The notes below the pieces were generated by a model. The model saw nothing but the letters and a program-made list of their open reading frames with translations, ran no database searches and was not told where the DNA came from. From Nocardia sp. NBC_01730 (GTDB lineage Bacteria > Actinomycetota > Actinomycetes > Mycobacteriales > Mycobacteriaceae): a stretch of DNA of 64,000 nucleotides. The translations under genes and the position numbers were made by a program. Shown here piece by piece: positions 18,124-27,134 of the stretch (position 1 is the first letter of the stretch; the number at the start of each line of letters is the position of its first letter). The stretch is taken from the NCBI RefSeq assembly GCF_035920445.1, contig NZ_CP109162.1, forward strand, positions 2,232,001-2,296,000, given 5' to 3'.

Positions 18124-19335
18124 ATGCCCGAAGCCGTCATCTGCGAGCCGCTGCGGACCCCGGTCGGCCGTTTCGGCGGAGTCTTCAAGGACATTCCGCC
18201 GGAGACCCTCGCCGCAACAGTCATCTCCGAGCTGCTGTCGCGCACCGGAATCGACGGCAGCCAGGTCGATGACGTCATCCTCGGCCAGGCCTCACCCAAC
18301 GGCGAAGCCCCCGCGATCGGCCGCGTAGCCGCGCTCGACGCCGGACTCGGCGTCGAGGTGCCCGGCCTTCAGGTGGATCGGCGCTGCGGATCCGGGCTAC
18401 AGGCCATCCTCCATGCCTGCATGCAGGTCACCACCGGTGGCAGCGACCTGGTGCTGGCGGGCGGTGTCGAATCGATGAGCCAGGCCGAGTTCTATGCGAC
18501 CGGCATGCGCTGGGGGATCAAGGGCGATGGCGTAGCGCTCAGCGACCGACTGGCCCGGGCCCGAGTCACCGCGGGCGGCAAGAACTTCCCGGTCCCCGGC
18601 GGCATGATCCACACCGCCGAGCACCTACGCGCCGAATTCGCTATCAGCCGAACTGATCAGGATGCCTTCGCCGTCCAATCGCATCAGCGCGCCGTCGCCG
18701 CCCAAACCTCCGGACGGTTTGCCGAGGAAATCGTGGGAGTGGCGGTACCGCAACGTAAATCCGATCCGCTCCTGGTCGACACCGACGAACACCCGCGCGC
18801 CGACACCACCCTGGAAACTCTGGCCGCACTGCGTCCGATTCGCGCGAGCATCGACCCGGACTCGACCGTCACCGCGGGCAACGCCAGCGGCCAGAACGAC
18901 GGCGCCGCGGTGTGCATCGTGACGACGATGGAGAAGGCCCGAGAACTCGGATTGCGCCCGCTGGCCCGGCTCGCCTCATGGGCGGTGGCCGGAGTCCCCC
19001 CGCGCACCATGGGCATCGGACCGGTACCCGCCACCGAAAAGGCCCTGGCCCGGCTGAACCTCACCCTCGACGACATGGATGTCCTCGAGCTGAACGAGGC
19101 CTTCGCCGCCCAGACCCTCGCGGTACTGCGCGCGTGGAAGCTCGAGCCCGATGACAATCGATTGAATCCCAACGGTTCCGGCATCTCCCTCGGCCACCCG
19201 GTCGGCGCTACCGGCGCCCGCATCCTGGCCACCCTGCTGCGCGAACTCGACCGACGCGAGGGTCGATACGGCCTGGAAACCATGTGCATCGGCGGCGGAC
19301 AAGGATTGGCGGCGGTCTTCGAACGACTGGTCTAG
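18124..19335 (+). CDS. pcaF: 3-oxoadipyl-CoA thiolase
   Basis: This 403-residue thiolase has the acyl-accepting cysteine in VDRRCGSGLQAI near residue 86, NEAFAAQ near 324, the GHPVGATG histidine motif near 359 and the second cysteine in ETMCIGGGQG near 382. It cleaves 3-oxoadipyl-CoA to succinyl-CoA and acetyl-CoA, completing the pathway. AAGGA lies seven bases before ATG 18124. It is the last gene of pcaHGBLRF and converges on the quinate genes. Confidence 0.93.
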   Translation: MPEAVICEPLRTPVGRFGGVFKDIPPETLAATVISELLSRTGIDGSQVDDVILGQASPNGEAPAIGRVAALDAGLGVEVPGLQVDRRCGSGLQAILHACMQVTTGGSDLVLAGGVESMSQAEFYATGMRWGIKGDGVALSDRLARARVTAGGKNFPVPGGMIHTAEHLRAEFAISRTDQDAFAVQSHQRAVAAQTSGRFAEEIVGVAVPQRKSDPLLVDTDEHPRADTTLETLAALRPIRASIDPDSTVTAGNASGQNDGAAVCIVTTMEKARELGLRPLARLASWAVAGVPPRTMGIGPVPATEKALARLNLTLDDMDVLELNEAFAAQTLAVLRAWKLEPDDNRLNPNGSGISLGHPVGATGARILATLLRELDRREGRYGLETMCIGGGQGLAAVFERLV

Positions 19336-19396
19336 TCATGCGTGCGGAGGTCGAAGGCCGCCGCGGTGGCGGGTGTCCAGGCCGAACCGATCCAGA

Positions 19397-21376
19397 TCAC
19401 ATACGCATCTGGGCGGAGAGCCGGACAGCGGCGTTGGCCTCGCCGTAGCCCGAATAGTCGCCGACTCGCTGCGCGACCTCGAAGAACAGATCGGCGCCCA
19501 CGGTCCGGGTGAAGAGGTGGAAGAACTCGCCTTTGTCGGTGGCGTCGTAGAGGATGCCATCGGTCCGCATGCGGGTGAGCAGGTCGGGAGCCAGATCGAA
19601 TCGAGCTCGCAGGTCTTCGTAGTAGTTGCCCGAGATCGGTAGCGGTACATAGCCGTTGGCGCGCATGCCGGCCGCGGTGGCGAAGATGTCGGTACACGAG
19701 AACGCGATGTGGCCGATGCCGCCGCGCCGTGGCGCGGGCAGGTCCGCTGTGCCGGAGACGCTGCCAGGCACCATGTTCAGCAGGATGCGCACGGTGCTCT
19801 CCGCCGCGCCCGTCCCACTGGTCAGGGTCAACGCCTGCGAGTGGATCAGGCCCATGGCATCGGCGACGGCGAGGCCCTCGTGCGGCTGCATGCCGAATAC
19901 CGAGCGCAACAGCAGCATGATGCCGTCCCAACTGTCGGCGGGTACCGCCAGTGCGATGTGGTCGACACCGGTGAGCAACGGTCCCTGTCCGAGCCACCGC
20001 GCCTCGTGGCGCGGGTAGATTTCGAATGCCGACAGCCATGCCACCGCGCTGGCCGGTCCGCGCAGGTCCAGCGAGGTCGCGTCGGTCACCTTGAGCCGCA
20101 CCACATCCGAGCCCGGGCCGTGGTCGGCACCGGGCAGCTCAACCTCGTGTGCGGGCACCTCGAGCGCCCGCGCCCGGCGCGCCCACGCCTCCGGATCGTC
20201 GGAGCGGATGCCGATCTGGGTGAGTGCGGGCAGATCGGCGGGGATGCCGGGCGCGGTCCAGACAGTGCCGGGGGTGGCGTCGACCGCGATGGTGAGCGCG
20301 CCGTGCCGCCACAGTTGTAAATCGTGGTCGCGGTGCCGGCCGACCAAATGGAAGCCGATATGCGCCAAGGCCGCGGACAGCTCGGTCTCCATGCCGGGTC
20401 CGGCCGCGAATCGCAGCGACACCACCCCATCGATCGGTGCCCGCGGCGGAGGGTCGAACAGTTCGAGTCCGAGAGCGTCCGATTCGGCGGCCTGCACATG
20501 GGCCACCCGCTCTTGCAGGTGCAGTAGCGAGCGGTGCGCGTCGACGGCGGTGCGCCCGGTCGCCGCCTGCCGGAACACATCGTTGAACACCTCCAACGAC
20601 CACGGGCCGGTGTAACCGGAGGCCTGCACGTGCGCGCCGAAGGTGGCGAGGTCGAAGTTGCCCTGTCCGGGAAAGTTGCGGTGATGCCTGCTCCACGAAA
20701 GCACGTCCATCGACAGCCGGGGCGCGTCGGCAAGTTGCAGGAAGAAGATCTTCTCGCCGGGGATGTCGCGGATCCCGCTGGGATCGTCGCCGCGGGAGAG
20801 GATGTGGAAGCTGTCCAGGCAGGTGCCCAGCGCCGGGTGGTCGGCATCATCGACGATCCGCCAGGCATGCCGATAGGTGTCGACGTGGGCGCCCCACGCC
20901 AGCGCCTCGTAGGCGATGCGCAGTCCGCGCCGGTGTGCACGCTTCGCGAGCTCACAGAGTTGCTCGGCCAGCCGCGCGTCGTCGCGCACCGCGGTGGGCA
21001 GCGGCGAGGAGCAGACGAGCATTGTCTCGCAGCCCAGCACCTGCATCAGATCGAATTTGCTTTCCGCGCGCACCAGATTGCGCAGGAACTGCTCGCGGTC
21101 CACCGAATCCAGGTCGCGGAACGGCTGGTAGAGGTCGATGCTCAGGCCCAGAGCGGCTGCCATGGCCCGTAACTCGGCAGGAGTCAGCGCCGAGCTCACG
21201 AAATCCGGCTCGAACACCTCGAATCCGTCGAAGCCTGCCTCGGCGATGGCGGTGAGTTTGTCCTCGAGTGAGCCGCTCAACGACACCGTCGCCACCGAGG
21301 TGCGTACCCGCGCCGCGGGCCGACCCGGCGCCCGACCACCATCTCTCATCGAATCGGTACGCGATACCGGATTCAT
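19397..21376 (-). CDS. qsuB: 3-dehydroshikimate dehydratase, QsuB type (two-domain)
   Basis: This 659-residue protein has an N-terminal sugar-phosphate-isomerase-like TIM barrel (about 25-290; ESKFDLMQVLG, LGTCLDSFHILSRGDDP, EKIFFLQLADAPR) and a C-terminal 4-hydroxyphenylpyruvate-dioxygenase-like half (about 330-650). The C-terminal half keeps the possible metal triad in GVDHIALAVP, GIGHIAFSCTD and DLFFEVAQR. The barrel turns 3-dehydroshikimate into protocatechuate, feeding pcaHG. ATG 21376 overlaps the stop of the dehydrogenase gene upstream by four bases, so the two are translated together. The open frame extends further upstream, but only through the dehydrogenase gene. Confidence 0.87.
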   Translation of the reverse strand: MNPVSRTDSMRDGGRAPGRPAARVRTSVATVSLSGSLEDKLTAIAEAGFDGFEVFEPDFVSSALTPAELRAMAAALGLSIDLYQPFRDLDSVDREQFLRNLVRAESKFDLMQVLGCETMLVCSSPLPTAVRDDARLAEQLCELAKRAHRRGLRIAYEALAWGAHVDTYRHAWRIVDDADHPALGTCLDSFHILSRGDDPSGIRDIPGEKIFFLQLADAPRLSMDVLSWSRHHRNFPGQGNFDLATFGAHVQASGYTGPWSLEVFNDVFRQAATGRTAVDAHRSLLHLQERVAHVQAAESDALGLELFDPPPRAPIDGVVSLRFAAGPGMETELSAALAHIGFHLVGRHRDHDLQLWRHGALTIAVDATPGTVWTAPGIPADLPALTQIGIRSDDPEAWARRARALEVPAHEVELPGADHGPGSDVVRLKVTDATSLDLRGPASAVAWLSAFEIYPRHEARWLGQGPLLTGVDHIALAVPADSWDGIMLLLRSVFGMQPHEGLAVADAMGLIHSQALTLTSGTGAAESTVRILLNMVPGSVSGTADLPAPRRGGIGHIAFSCTDIFATAAGMRANGYVPLPISGNYYEDLRARFDLAPDLLTRMRTDGILYDATDKGEFFHLFTRTVGADLFFEVAQRVGDYSGYGEANAAVRLSAQMRM

Positions 21377-22251
21377 CGGACCGCCTCCAATTCCTCGCGT
21401 CCCACCAGGTCGGTCAGGTGCGCGTACATCCGGCCGGCGTCGGGTTCGATGCCGGTGAAGATGCGGAACGCGTCCGCCGCCTGATAGACGGCCATCCCGC
21501 CGCCACCGAGCGTGCGGGCGCCGGCGCCGCGGGCCGCCCGCAGCAGTTCGGTGTCCAGCGGCCGGTAGACCACCTCGGCCACCCACAGGTCCGGTCGAAG
21601 CAGCGCGGCGGGCACAGCGGATCCTGGGTGCCCGGCCATGCCCATCGGCGTCGCGTGCACCAGGCCATCGGCGTCCGCGAGCCACGCGGGCAGGTCGGCG
21701 GGGTCGACGATCTCGAGGCGAGCCGCCGGGAACAACGCCGCCAGCGAGTCGGCCAACCGCCGCGCGCGATCGTGCTCATGGTCGATGAGCACCAGATTCC
21801 GAGTCTCGCGGGTCAGCAGGGCGTAGGCGACCGCCGCACCGGCACCGCCCGCGCCGAGCTGAACGACGCGCTCCCGGCGGGCGCCGGACAGCCCGCGGTC
21901 GAAGTTGCGGCCGAAGCCGGTCCAGTCGGTGTTGTAGCCGATGGCTCGCCCCTCGTCGAAGAGCACCGTGTTCACCGCACCCAGCCGCGCCGCGTCGGGT
22001 ACGAGTTCATCGAGGCATTCGATGACCGCCTGCTTGCACGGGTGGGTGATGTTCAGGCCGCGGAAACCGAGGTCACGCGCGCCGCGCACCAGCCGGGGCA
22101 GGTCGGCCACGGTCAACCCGAGCAGATCGAGGTCGACGATCCGGTACACGTAGGCCAGCCCTTGCCTGCTGCCCTCGGCCTCGTGCATCGGCGGGGTCAG
22201 CGAGGGCCCGATACCGGTCCCGATGAGGCCACAAACCACGGAATCGGTCAC
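21373..22251 (-). CDS. aroE: Quinate/shikimate dehydrogenase (AroE/QsuD family)
   Basis: This 292-residue protein has the shikimate-binding GPSLTPPMHEA near residue 15, the catalytic Lys in NITHPCKQAV near 68-77, Asp in NTDWTGFG near 107, and the nucleotide loop LGAGGAGAAVAYAL near 132. The loop is followed by LIDHEHDRA, where the acidic residue suggests NAD rather than NADP. That fits a catabolic quinate/shikimate oxidiser coupled to QsuB. It is the first gene of the minus-strand pair and diverges from the TetR gene. Confidence 0.85.
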   Translation of the reverse strand: MTDSVVCGLIGTGIGPSLTPPMHEAEGSRQGLAYVYRIVDLDLLGLTVADLPRLVRGARDLGFRGLNITHPCKQAVIECLDELVPDAARLGAVNTVLFDEGRAIGYNTDWTGFGRNFDRGLSGARRERVVQLGAGGAGAAVAYALLTRETRNLVLIDHEHDRARRLADSLAALFPAARLEIVDPADLPAWLADADGLVHATPMGMAGHPGSAVPAALLRPDLWVAEVVYRPLDTELLRAARGAGARTLGGGGMAVYQAADAFRIFTGIEPDAGRMYAHLTDLVGREELEAVR

Positions 22252-22288
22252 GGGAATCTCCTGGTTGTCGACGACGGGCTAATGTACG

Positions 22289-22300
22289 AACTAGTGAGTT
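22289..22300. promoter_or_regulatory. Candidate TetR operator, site 1
   Basis: AACTAGTGAGTT is an imperfect copy (one mismatched pair) of the palindrome AACTA-NN-TAGTT found again at 23108-23119. It lies between the divergent dehydrogenase and TetR genes, with TAATTAAT just beyond. The flanks also match site 2 (G before, AA after). Binding by the adjacent TetR protein is inferred. Confidence 0.5.
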
Positions 22301-22374
22301 AATTAATGCTCAGCGTACCGCCCCGGTCAAGTCACCAGAAGTCGGGTGGACCCTCGGATCGCTAGAGTTGACCC

Positions 22375-23037
22375 ATGCCCGCGAACAACATCAGCCTCGA
22401 CAAACCCGTCAAACGCAGGCGAAACAGTGATCGCACCAAGGAGAACATCCTGGAGGTGGCGACCAAGGAATTCGCGGACAACGGGTACGCCGGCGCACGG
22501 GTGGATCTGATCGCCGAGCGCACGCACACTACGAAGCGGATGATCTACTACTACTTCACCGACAAAGAGGGGCTCTACCAGGCGGTTCTAGAACGGTCCT
22601 ACGGTGCGATCCGGGCGCTGGAACGTGAACTCGACACCTCCGGACTCGGCCCGACCGAGGCGATCCGGGCCGTCGCCGAGCTCACCTTCGACCACCATGA
22701 GCAGCACCCCGACTTCATCCGCTTGGTAGCCACCGAGAACATGCTGCACGGTGAGCACATCCGCCGGTCCGAGGTCCTCAAGCGACTCGGCGCCCCCGCC
22801 GCCGACCTGCTGTCCACCATTCTCACCGAGGGTCAGCACGCCGGGTTGTTCCGCACCGATGTCGACGCCCTCGATGTGCACATGATCATCAGCAGCTTCT
22901 GCGTATTCCGGGTCGCCAACCGCCACACCTGGCAGGCACTGTTCGGTCGCGACATGATCGCCCCCGAGTCGCGCGAGCATCAACGCCGCATCCTCGCCGA
23001 TATGGTTGCCGCATTCCTGCGGCCATCTACCGACTGA
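22375..23037 (+). CDS. TetR-family regulator of the quinate/shikimate genes
   Basis: This 220-residue protein begins with a basic tail and then a TetR helix-turn-helix (TKENILEVATKEFADNGYAG through TTKRMIYYYFTDKEGLYQAV, about residues 21-70). The C-terminal part is an all-helical ligand domain. It lies between the divergent dehydrogenase-qsuB pair and the transporter genes, and matching palindromes lie on both sides, so it probably represses both units. The effector is unknown; a quinate-pathway intermediate is plausible. Confidence 0.82.
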   Translation: MPANNISLDKPVKRRRNSDRTKENILEVATKEFADNGYAGARVDLIAERTHTTKRMIYYYFTDKEGLYQAVLERSYGAIRALERELDTSGLGPTEAIRAVAELTFDHHEQHPDFIRLVATENMLHGEHIRRSEVLKRLGAPAADLLSTILTEGQHAGLFRTDVDALDVHMIISSFCVFRVANRHTWQALFGRDMIAPESREHQRRILADMVAAFLRPSTD

Positions 23038-23061
23038 ACGGCACTTCGCCCAAGCCTCACA

Positions 23062-23097
23062 CACAACCGGCTACTCCCCTACGAGCAGCCGGTTGTG
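23062..23097 (+). terminator. Hairpin terminator after the TetR gene
   Basis: CACAACCGGCT at 23062-23072 and AGCCGGTTGTG at 23087-23097 form a perfect 11-base stem with a 14-base loop, 24 bases after the TetR stop. There is no long T-tract, as is common for actinomycete terminators. It would insulate the transporter promoter downstream. Confidence 0.65.
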
Positions 23098-23107
23098 GCA
23101 TCTAATG

Positions 23108-23119
23108 AACTATTTAGTT
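23108..23119. promoter_or_regulatory. Candidate TetR operator, site 2
   Basis: AACTATTTAGTT is a perfect palindrome of five-base arms around TT, ten bases past the hairpin and about 107 bases before the transporter start. It matches the site at 22289-22300 in ten of twelve positions, with the same flanking G and AA. It likely controls the transporter operon. Confidence 0.52.
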
Positions 23120-23190
23120 AATACTGTTGCTCCGGCCCCGTGACGTGGGTTACATTCGGTTCGCCGCAATACGCACAGCCGTTCACTATC

Positions 23191-23199
23191 CGAACATTT
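23191..23199. promoter_or_regulatory. CGAACATTT motif shared with the pca promoter region
   Basis: CGAACATTT here, 26 bases before the transporter start, is identical to bases 13303-13311 in the pcaI/pcaH intergenic region. A nine-base match can occur by chance, but both copies lie in promoters of one pathway. It could be a site for the IclR-type PcaR. Confidence 0.3.
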
Positions 23200-23225
23200 G
23201 CGGTGGCAGGACATCAGGAGACGAC

Positions 23226-24560
23226 ATGACCGCCAGCACGCTGGACGCGGCCGCCCCCGGCGCCGGGCGCCCGGCCGACACGACCAAGGTCAAGCGGGCC
23301 GCCATCGCCAGCTTCCTCGGAAGCATGCTCGAGTACTACGACTTCTACATCTATGCTTCGGCCGCGGCACTCGTGTTCGGCAAGGTGTTCTTCGCCAAGT
23401 CCGATCCCGCGATGGGCACGCTGCTCGCGCTGGCCACCTTCGGAGTCGCCTACATCGCCCGACCGATCGGCGCGGTACTGCTCGGCCACTTCGGCGACCG
23501 GGTGGGCCGCAAGCGCGTCATGCTATTGACACTGGTGTTGATGGGGCTGTCCACCTTCCTGATCGGCTGTCTGCCCACCTACGCCTCGGTCGGCGTCGCC
23601 GCCCCGATCCTGCTGGTGCTGTTGCGCGTGCTGCAGGGCATCTCGGCGGCGGGCGAACAGAGCGGCGCGAACGCACTGACGCTCGAGCACGCGCCCTTCG
23701 GCCGCCGCGCGTTCTTCACCAGCTGGACCCTGACCGGCACCCAGGCCGGGTTCATCCTCGCGACCATCGTGTTCCTCGCCGTGGCGAGCCTTTCCGAGCA
23801 GACACTGCTCTCGTGGGGCTGGCGGGTGCCGTTCTGGTTCAGCCTGCTGGTGGTCGTGCTCGCCTACGTCGTGCGACGCCGGCTCGACGAGCCGGAGGTG
23901 TTCCAGGAAGAACAACAGACCCATCAGGTCGCCAAGTTCCCCGTGGTCGAACTGTTCCGCACCCATTCCGCCGATGTCCTGCGCGTGCTGCTCTGCGCGT
24001 TCATCGCGGTCTGCACCACGACGTTCTCGGTCTTCGGCCTGGCCTTCGCCACCAGCAGCGAGGTCGGTCTCGGCAAGACCACCATGCTGCTGGTCGCGGT
24101 CTCGGCGAACGTGCTGGCCCTGATCATGCAGCCATCGCTGGCGCTGCTGGCCGATCGCGTCGGGCGCAAGCCGGTGTTCATTTCCGGTGTATTCGGTTGC
24201 GCCGTCATGATTTTCGTGTACTTCAAGGCCATCATGTCCGGTAACGTGCCGCTGATCTTCGTGGCCGCGTTGGTGCTCATCGGGGTCTGCTACAGCGCAC
24301 CCAATGCCATCTGGCCGTCGTTCTACGCCGAGATGTTCACCACCAAGGTGCGTTTCTCCGGCATCGCCATCGGCACCCAAATAGGTTTCGCCGCATCGGG
24401 TTTCGCGCCCACAATCGCCTGGACGCTGGTCGGCGAGAGCCGCACCAACTGGCTTCCGGTGGCGGTGCTGGTCGCGGTGTGCTGTGTCGTCTCCGCGCTC
24501 TCCGCGGCGACCGCCCGCGAAACCTACCGGGTTCCGCTGACCGAACTCGGCAAGGCCTGA
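23226..24560 (+). CDS. MHS-family MFS transporter, probable quinate/shikimate importer
   Basis: This 444-residue membrane protein has about twelve hydrophobic segments. It carries the MHS-family features SMLEYYDFYIYA near residue 32 and the loop motif GHFGDRVGRKRVM near 88, repeated as LADRVGRKPVF in the second half. MHS carriers such as ShiA are proton symporters for shikimate and related acids. ATG 23226 follows AGGAG at 23216-23220. It lies beside the quinate genes and behind a candidate TetR operator, which supports quinate or shikimate as substrate. Confidence 0.8.
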   Translation: MTASTLDAAAPGAGRPADTTKVKRAAIASFLGSMLEYYDFYIYASAAALVFGKVFFAKSDPAMGTLLALATFGVAYIARPIGAVLLGHFGDRVGRKRVMLLTLVLMGLSTFLIGCLPTYASVGVAAPILLVLLRVLQGISAAGEQSGANALTLEHAPFGRRAFFTSWTLTGTQAGFILATIVFLAVASLSEQTLLSWGWRVPFWFSLLVVVLAYVVRRRLDEPEVFQEEQQTHQVAKFPVVELFRTHSADVLRVLLCAFIAVCTTTFSVFGLAFATSSEVGLGKTTMLLVAVSANVLALIMQPSLALLADRVGRKPVFISGVFGCAVMIFVYFKAIMSGNVPLIFVAALVLIGVCYSAPNAIWPSFYAEMFTTKVRFSGIAIGTQIGFAASGFAPTIAWTLVGESRTNWLPVAVLVAVCCVVSALSAATARETYRVPLTELGKA

Positions 24561-24595
24561 GACGAATCCCCCGACCGGACACAACGAGGTCTGAC

Positions 24596-25939
24596 ATACA
24601 CACGAATATCCCCGCAGCGGACGGGACCAGGGCCCGTCGCGCCGCCATCGGCAGCTTCGTCGGAGCGGTGGTCGAGTGGTACGACTTCCTGCTCTACGGC
24701 ATCGTCGCCGCACTGGTTTTCAAGTCCCAGTTCTTTCCGAGTGTGGCGCCGAATATCGGCATCCTGGCCGCATTCGCCACCTTCGGCGTCGGTTTTCTGT
24801 TCCGTCCGCTCGGCGGAATCGTCTTCGGGCATTTCGGAGATCGTCTGGGCCGCAAGCGAATGCTGATCTGGACCATGGTCCTCATGGGCGTCGCCACCGC
24901 CCTCATCGGCCTGGTGCCGAACTTCGCGACGATCGGCTGGTTTGCGCCGCTGGCGCTGGTGATTCTGCGCGCCATCCAGGGCTTCGCGGTCGGCGGCGAA
25001 TGGGGCGGCGCCGCACTGATGGCGGTGGAAAGCGCACCGTCGAAGTGGAAGGCGTTCTACTCGAGCGGCGTCCAGGTCGGCTATTCCATCGGACTCATCC
25101 TCGCCACCGGCGCCGTATCCGCCGTCAGTGCCCTACTCGGCGATGCGGCGTTCACCACTTGGGGCTGGCGTATCCCCTTCCTGCTCAGCGCTGCACTGGT
25201 GCTGGTCGGACTGTGGATCCGCACAGGCGTCGAGGAATCACCGGTGTTCGAGCAGGCGGTCGCCGAATCGCTGACGCAGCGGAAAGCGCCGGTCATCGAG
25301 GCGATCCGCAGGCACCCCGGCGCGTTCCTGAAGATCATCGCGTTGCGGCTGGCCGAGCTGTTCACCATGTACATCGTCACGACCTTCGCGCTCAGCTACA
25401 CCACCAACGAACTCGGTTACGAACGCCAGTTCATGCTGAATGTCGCACTGCTGGTCGGATTCCTCGGTATCTTCAGCATTCCCGCCTACGCCTACGCATC
25501 GGACCGCTTCGGCCGCCGCCCGATCTTCGTCACCGGCGCCGCGACCGGCGCACTCGCGGCCGTACCGTTCTTCCTCTCGCTGCAGGCCGCCGCGGTCGTG
25601 GCCATCGTGGTACTCGCGGTGATCCTGGTCAACGTGTCGCACGACATGGTGGTCAGCGTGCAGCAGCCGCTGTTCACCGAAATGTTCGGACCCGAATTGC
25701 GCTATAGCGGAGCCGGAGTCGGTTACCAGGTGGCCGCCGCCGTCGCCGGTGGTTTCACGCCGTTCATCGCTTCCGCGCTGGTCGGCTGGAACGACGGCTC
25801 CTGGTACTTCGTCGCCGCCTATCTCACCCTGGGCTGCCTGGTCTCCGCCGTCGTCGCCGCGCTGATCAAGATGGGCGGGCCGGAGGCGGAGCCCACCAGC
25901 GAAATCCCCAGTCATATCCCGCTGACGGAGGCGGCCTGA
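24596..25939 (+). CDS. Second MHS-family MFS transporter (start codon uncertain)
   Basis: About 447 residues with GAVVEWYDFLLYG near residue 22, GHFGDRLGRKRMLIW near 79 and about twelve membrane segments. It is similar to the preceding carrier and probably imports a related aromatic or alicyclic acid. The frame has no ATG, GTG or TTG where the family N-terminus should begin. The best-placed codon is ATA at 24596, six bases after GAGG at 24586-24589. The only conventional start further up (GTG 24479) lies inside the previous gene and would add 39 unlikely residues. Either a rare AUA start is used, an upstream start is used, or one base is altered. Confidence 0.78.
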   Translation: MHTNIPAADGTRARRAAIGSFVGAVVEWYDFLLYGIVAALVFKSQFFPSVAPNIGILAAFATFGVGFLFRPLGGIVFGHFGDRLGRKRMLIWTMVLMGVATALIGLVPNFATIGWFAPLALVILRAIQGFAVGGEWGGAALMAVESAPSKWKAFYSSGVQVGYSIGLILATGAVSAVSALLGDAAFTTWGWRIPFLLSAALVLVGLWIRTGVEESPVFEQAVAESLTQRKAPVIEAIRRHPGAFLKIIALRLAELFTMYIVTTFALSYTTNELGYERQFMLNVALLVGFLGIFSIPAYAYASDRFGRRPIFVTGAATGALAAVPFFLSLQAAAVVAIVVLAVILVNVSHDMVVSVQQPLFTEMFGPELRYSGAGVGYQVAAAVAGGFTPFIASALVGWNDGSWYFVAAYLTLGCLVSAVVAALIKMGGPEAEPTSEIPSHIPLTEAA

Positions 25940-26040
25940 GAGACAAGCCAGGCCGGGCACCGAAACAGAATGAAAAATCAGGTGGCAGCGCGGATTTCGC
26001 CGACAGGTGCGCGCACACCCGCAGCACACAGGAGACGCCA

Positions 26041-26922
26041 ATGGGCACCCAACAGCTCTACCTCGTCGGCTCCCACGCGTCGCAGGCTATGTCGCCCACA
26101 TTGTGGACCCGGGTATTCCAGCGGTCGGGGCTCGACATCCGCTACGACGCCTGGGATGTGCCGGAGGCCACGGGTTTGGCCGAAGTGGAGCGGCGGCTGC
26201 GCGCCGGGGAGGTCTCGGCGGTGAATATCACGATGCCGCACAAGGCGTGGGCCTTCGACATCGCGGATCAGGCCGATGACGATGCTACCGCCGCGGGGGT
26301 CGCGAATCTGCTGATCGCGACCAATGGCCGTCTGCGGGCGATGAATACGGATATGACCGCGGTCCGGATGGCCACCGAGGACCGGACTTTCCGCCGGGTG
26401 CTGCTGCTCGGCGCGGGCGGCGCGGGACACGCCTTCGCTTTCGCCTTGCGCGGCCGGATCGCGGTGCTCGATATCGCCGATGCCGACGCCGACGCGGCGG
26501 TCACATTGGCGCGGGAGCTGGATGAGCGGGTCGGAGTGACGGGTGCCGTCGAGTGGGCCGCCCGCGTCGACCAGCTCGCCGATTACGACCTCGTCGTCAA
26601 CGCCACACCTCTCGGCCGAAGCGGGAAATTCGATGTACTCCCCTGGGGCACAGCCGAATTGAGCCAAACGACACGCGTGTACGATTTCGTGTACTCGGAC
26701 ACCCCGAACTCCGTCGCCCGCTACGCCGCCGCTCACGGCACCCGTCTCATCAACGGGTGGGCACATCTGTACCTCCAAGCCGTGGGCATGCTCGCGCCGC
26801 TGAGCCTGCCGCAGCCCCTCGCGGGATTGCTGCGCGAATCGGTGACCGAACTCGGCGGTGCGATTTCCACCTGGGACCCTGACGACTGCCTCCTGGCCCC
26901 GACGCACCCCGCAGTTATGTGA
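26041..26922 (+). CDS. aroE: Second shikimate/quinate dehydrogenase-like protein
   Basis: This 293-residue AroE-family protein has SQAMSPTLW near residue 14, the catalytic Lys in NITMPHKAWAF near 62-72, Asp in MNTDMTAV near 101, and LLGAGGAGHAFAFAL near 121. VLDIADADADAA follows, with an acidic residue that favours NAD. It is clearly divergent from the enzyme at 21373. It forms an operon with the transporters (AGGAG is six bases from ATG), so it may oxidise a different substrate, such as shikimate versus quinate. Confidence 0.8.
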   Translation: MGTQQLYLVGSHASQAMSPTLWTRVFQRSGLDIRYDAWDVPEATGLAEVERRLRAGEVSAVNITMPHKAWAFDIADQADDDATAAGVANLLIATNGRLRAMNTDMTAVRMATEDRTFRRVLLLGAGGAGHAFAFALRGRIAVLDIADADADAAVTLARELDERVGVTGAVEWAARVDQLADYDLVVNATPLGRSGKFDVLPWGTAELSQTTRVYDFVYSDTPNSVARYAAAHGTRLINGWAHLYLQAVGMLAPLSLPQPLAGLLRESVTELGGAISTWDPDDCLLAPTHPAVM

Positions 26923-27134
26923 TGCTATGCGCGGTGGCCGAGGCTGTAGGCTTCAGGAACGGATCACTTGTCCCGCGTTGGCTAGTTGATCGAATTCCCG
27001 TACCTGGCACGGTCAGCAGCCCCGAGCGTGTGCTGTTGCCGGTCATCTCGTGCAGCGGAGCTCTCGAGGTGCACAGGAATCGGTCCGGGTGGATGATGAC
27101 TGACGTTGATATCCCGACCACCCGAAGAGACGAT

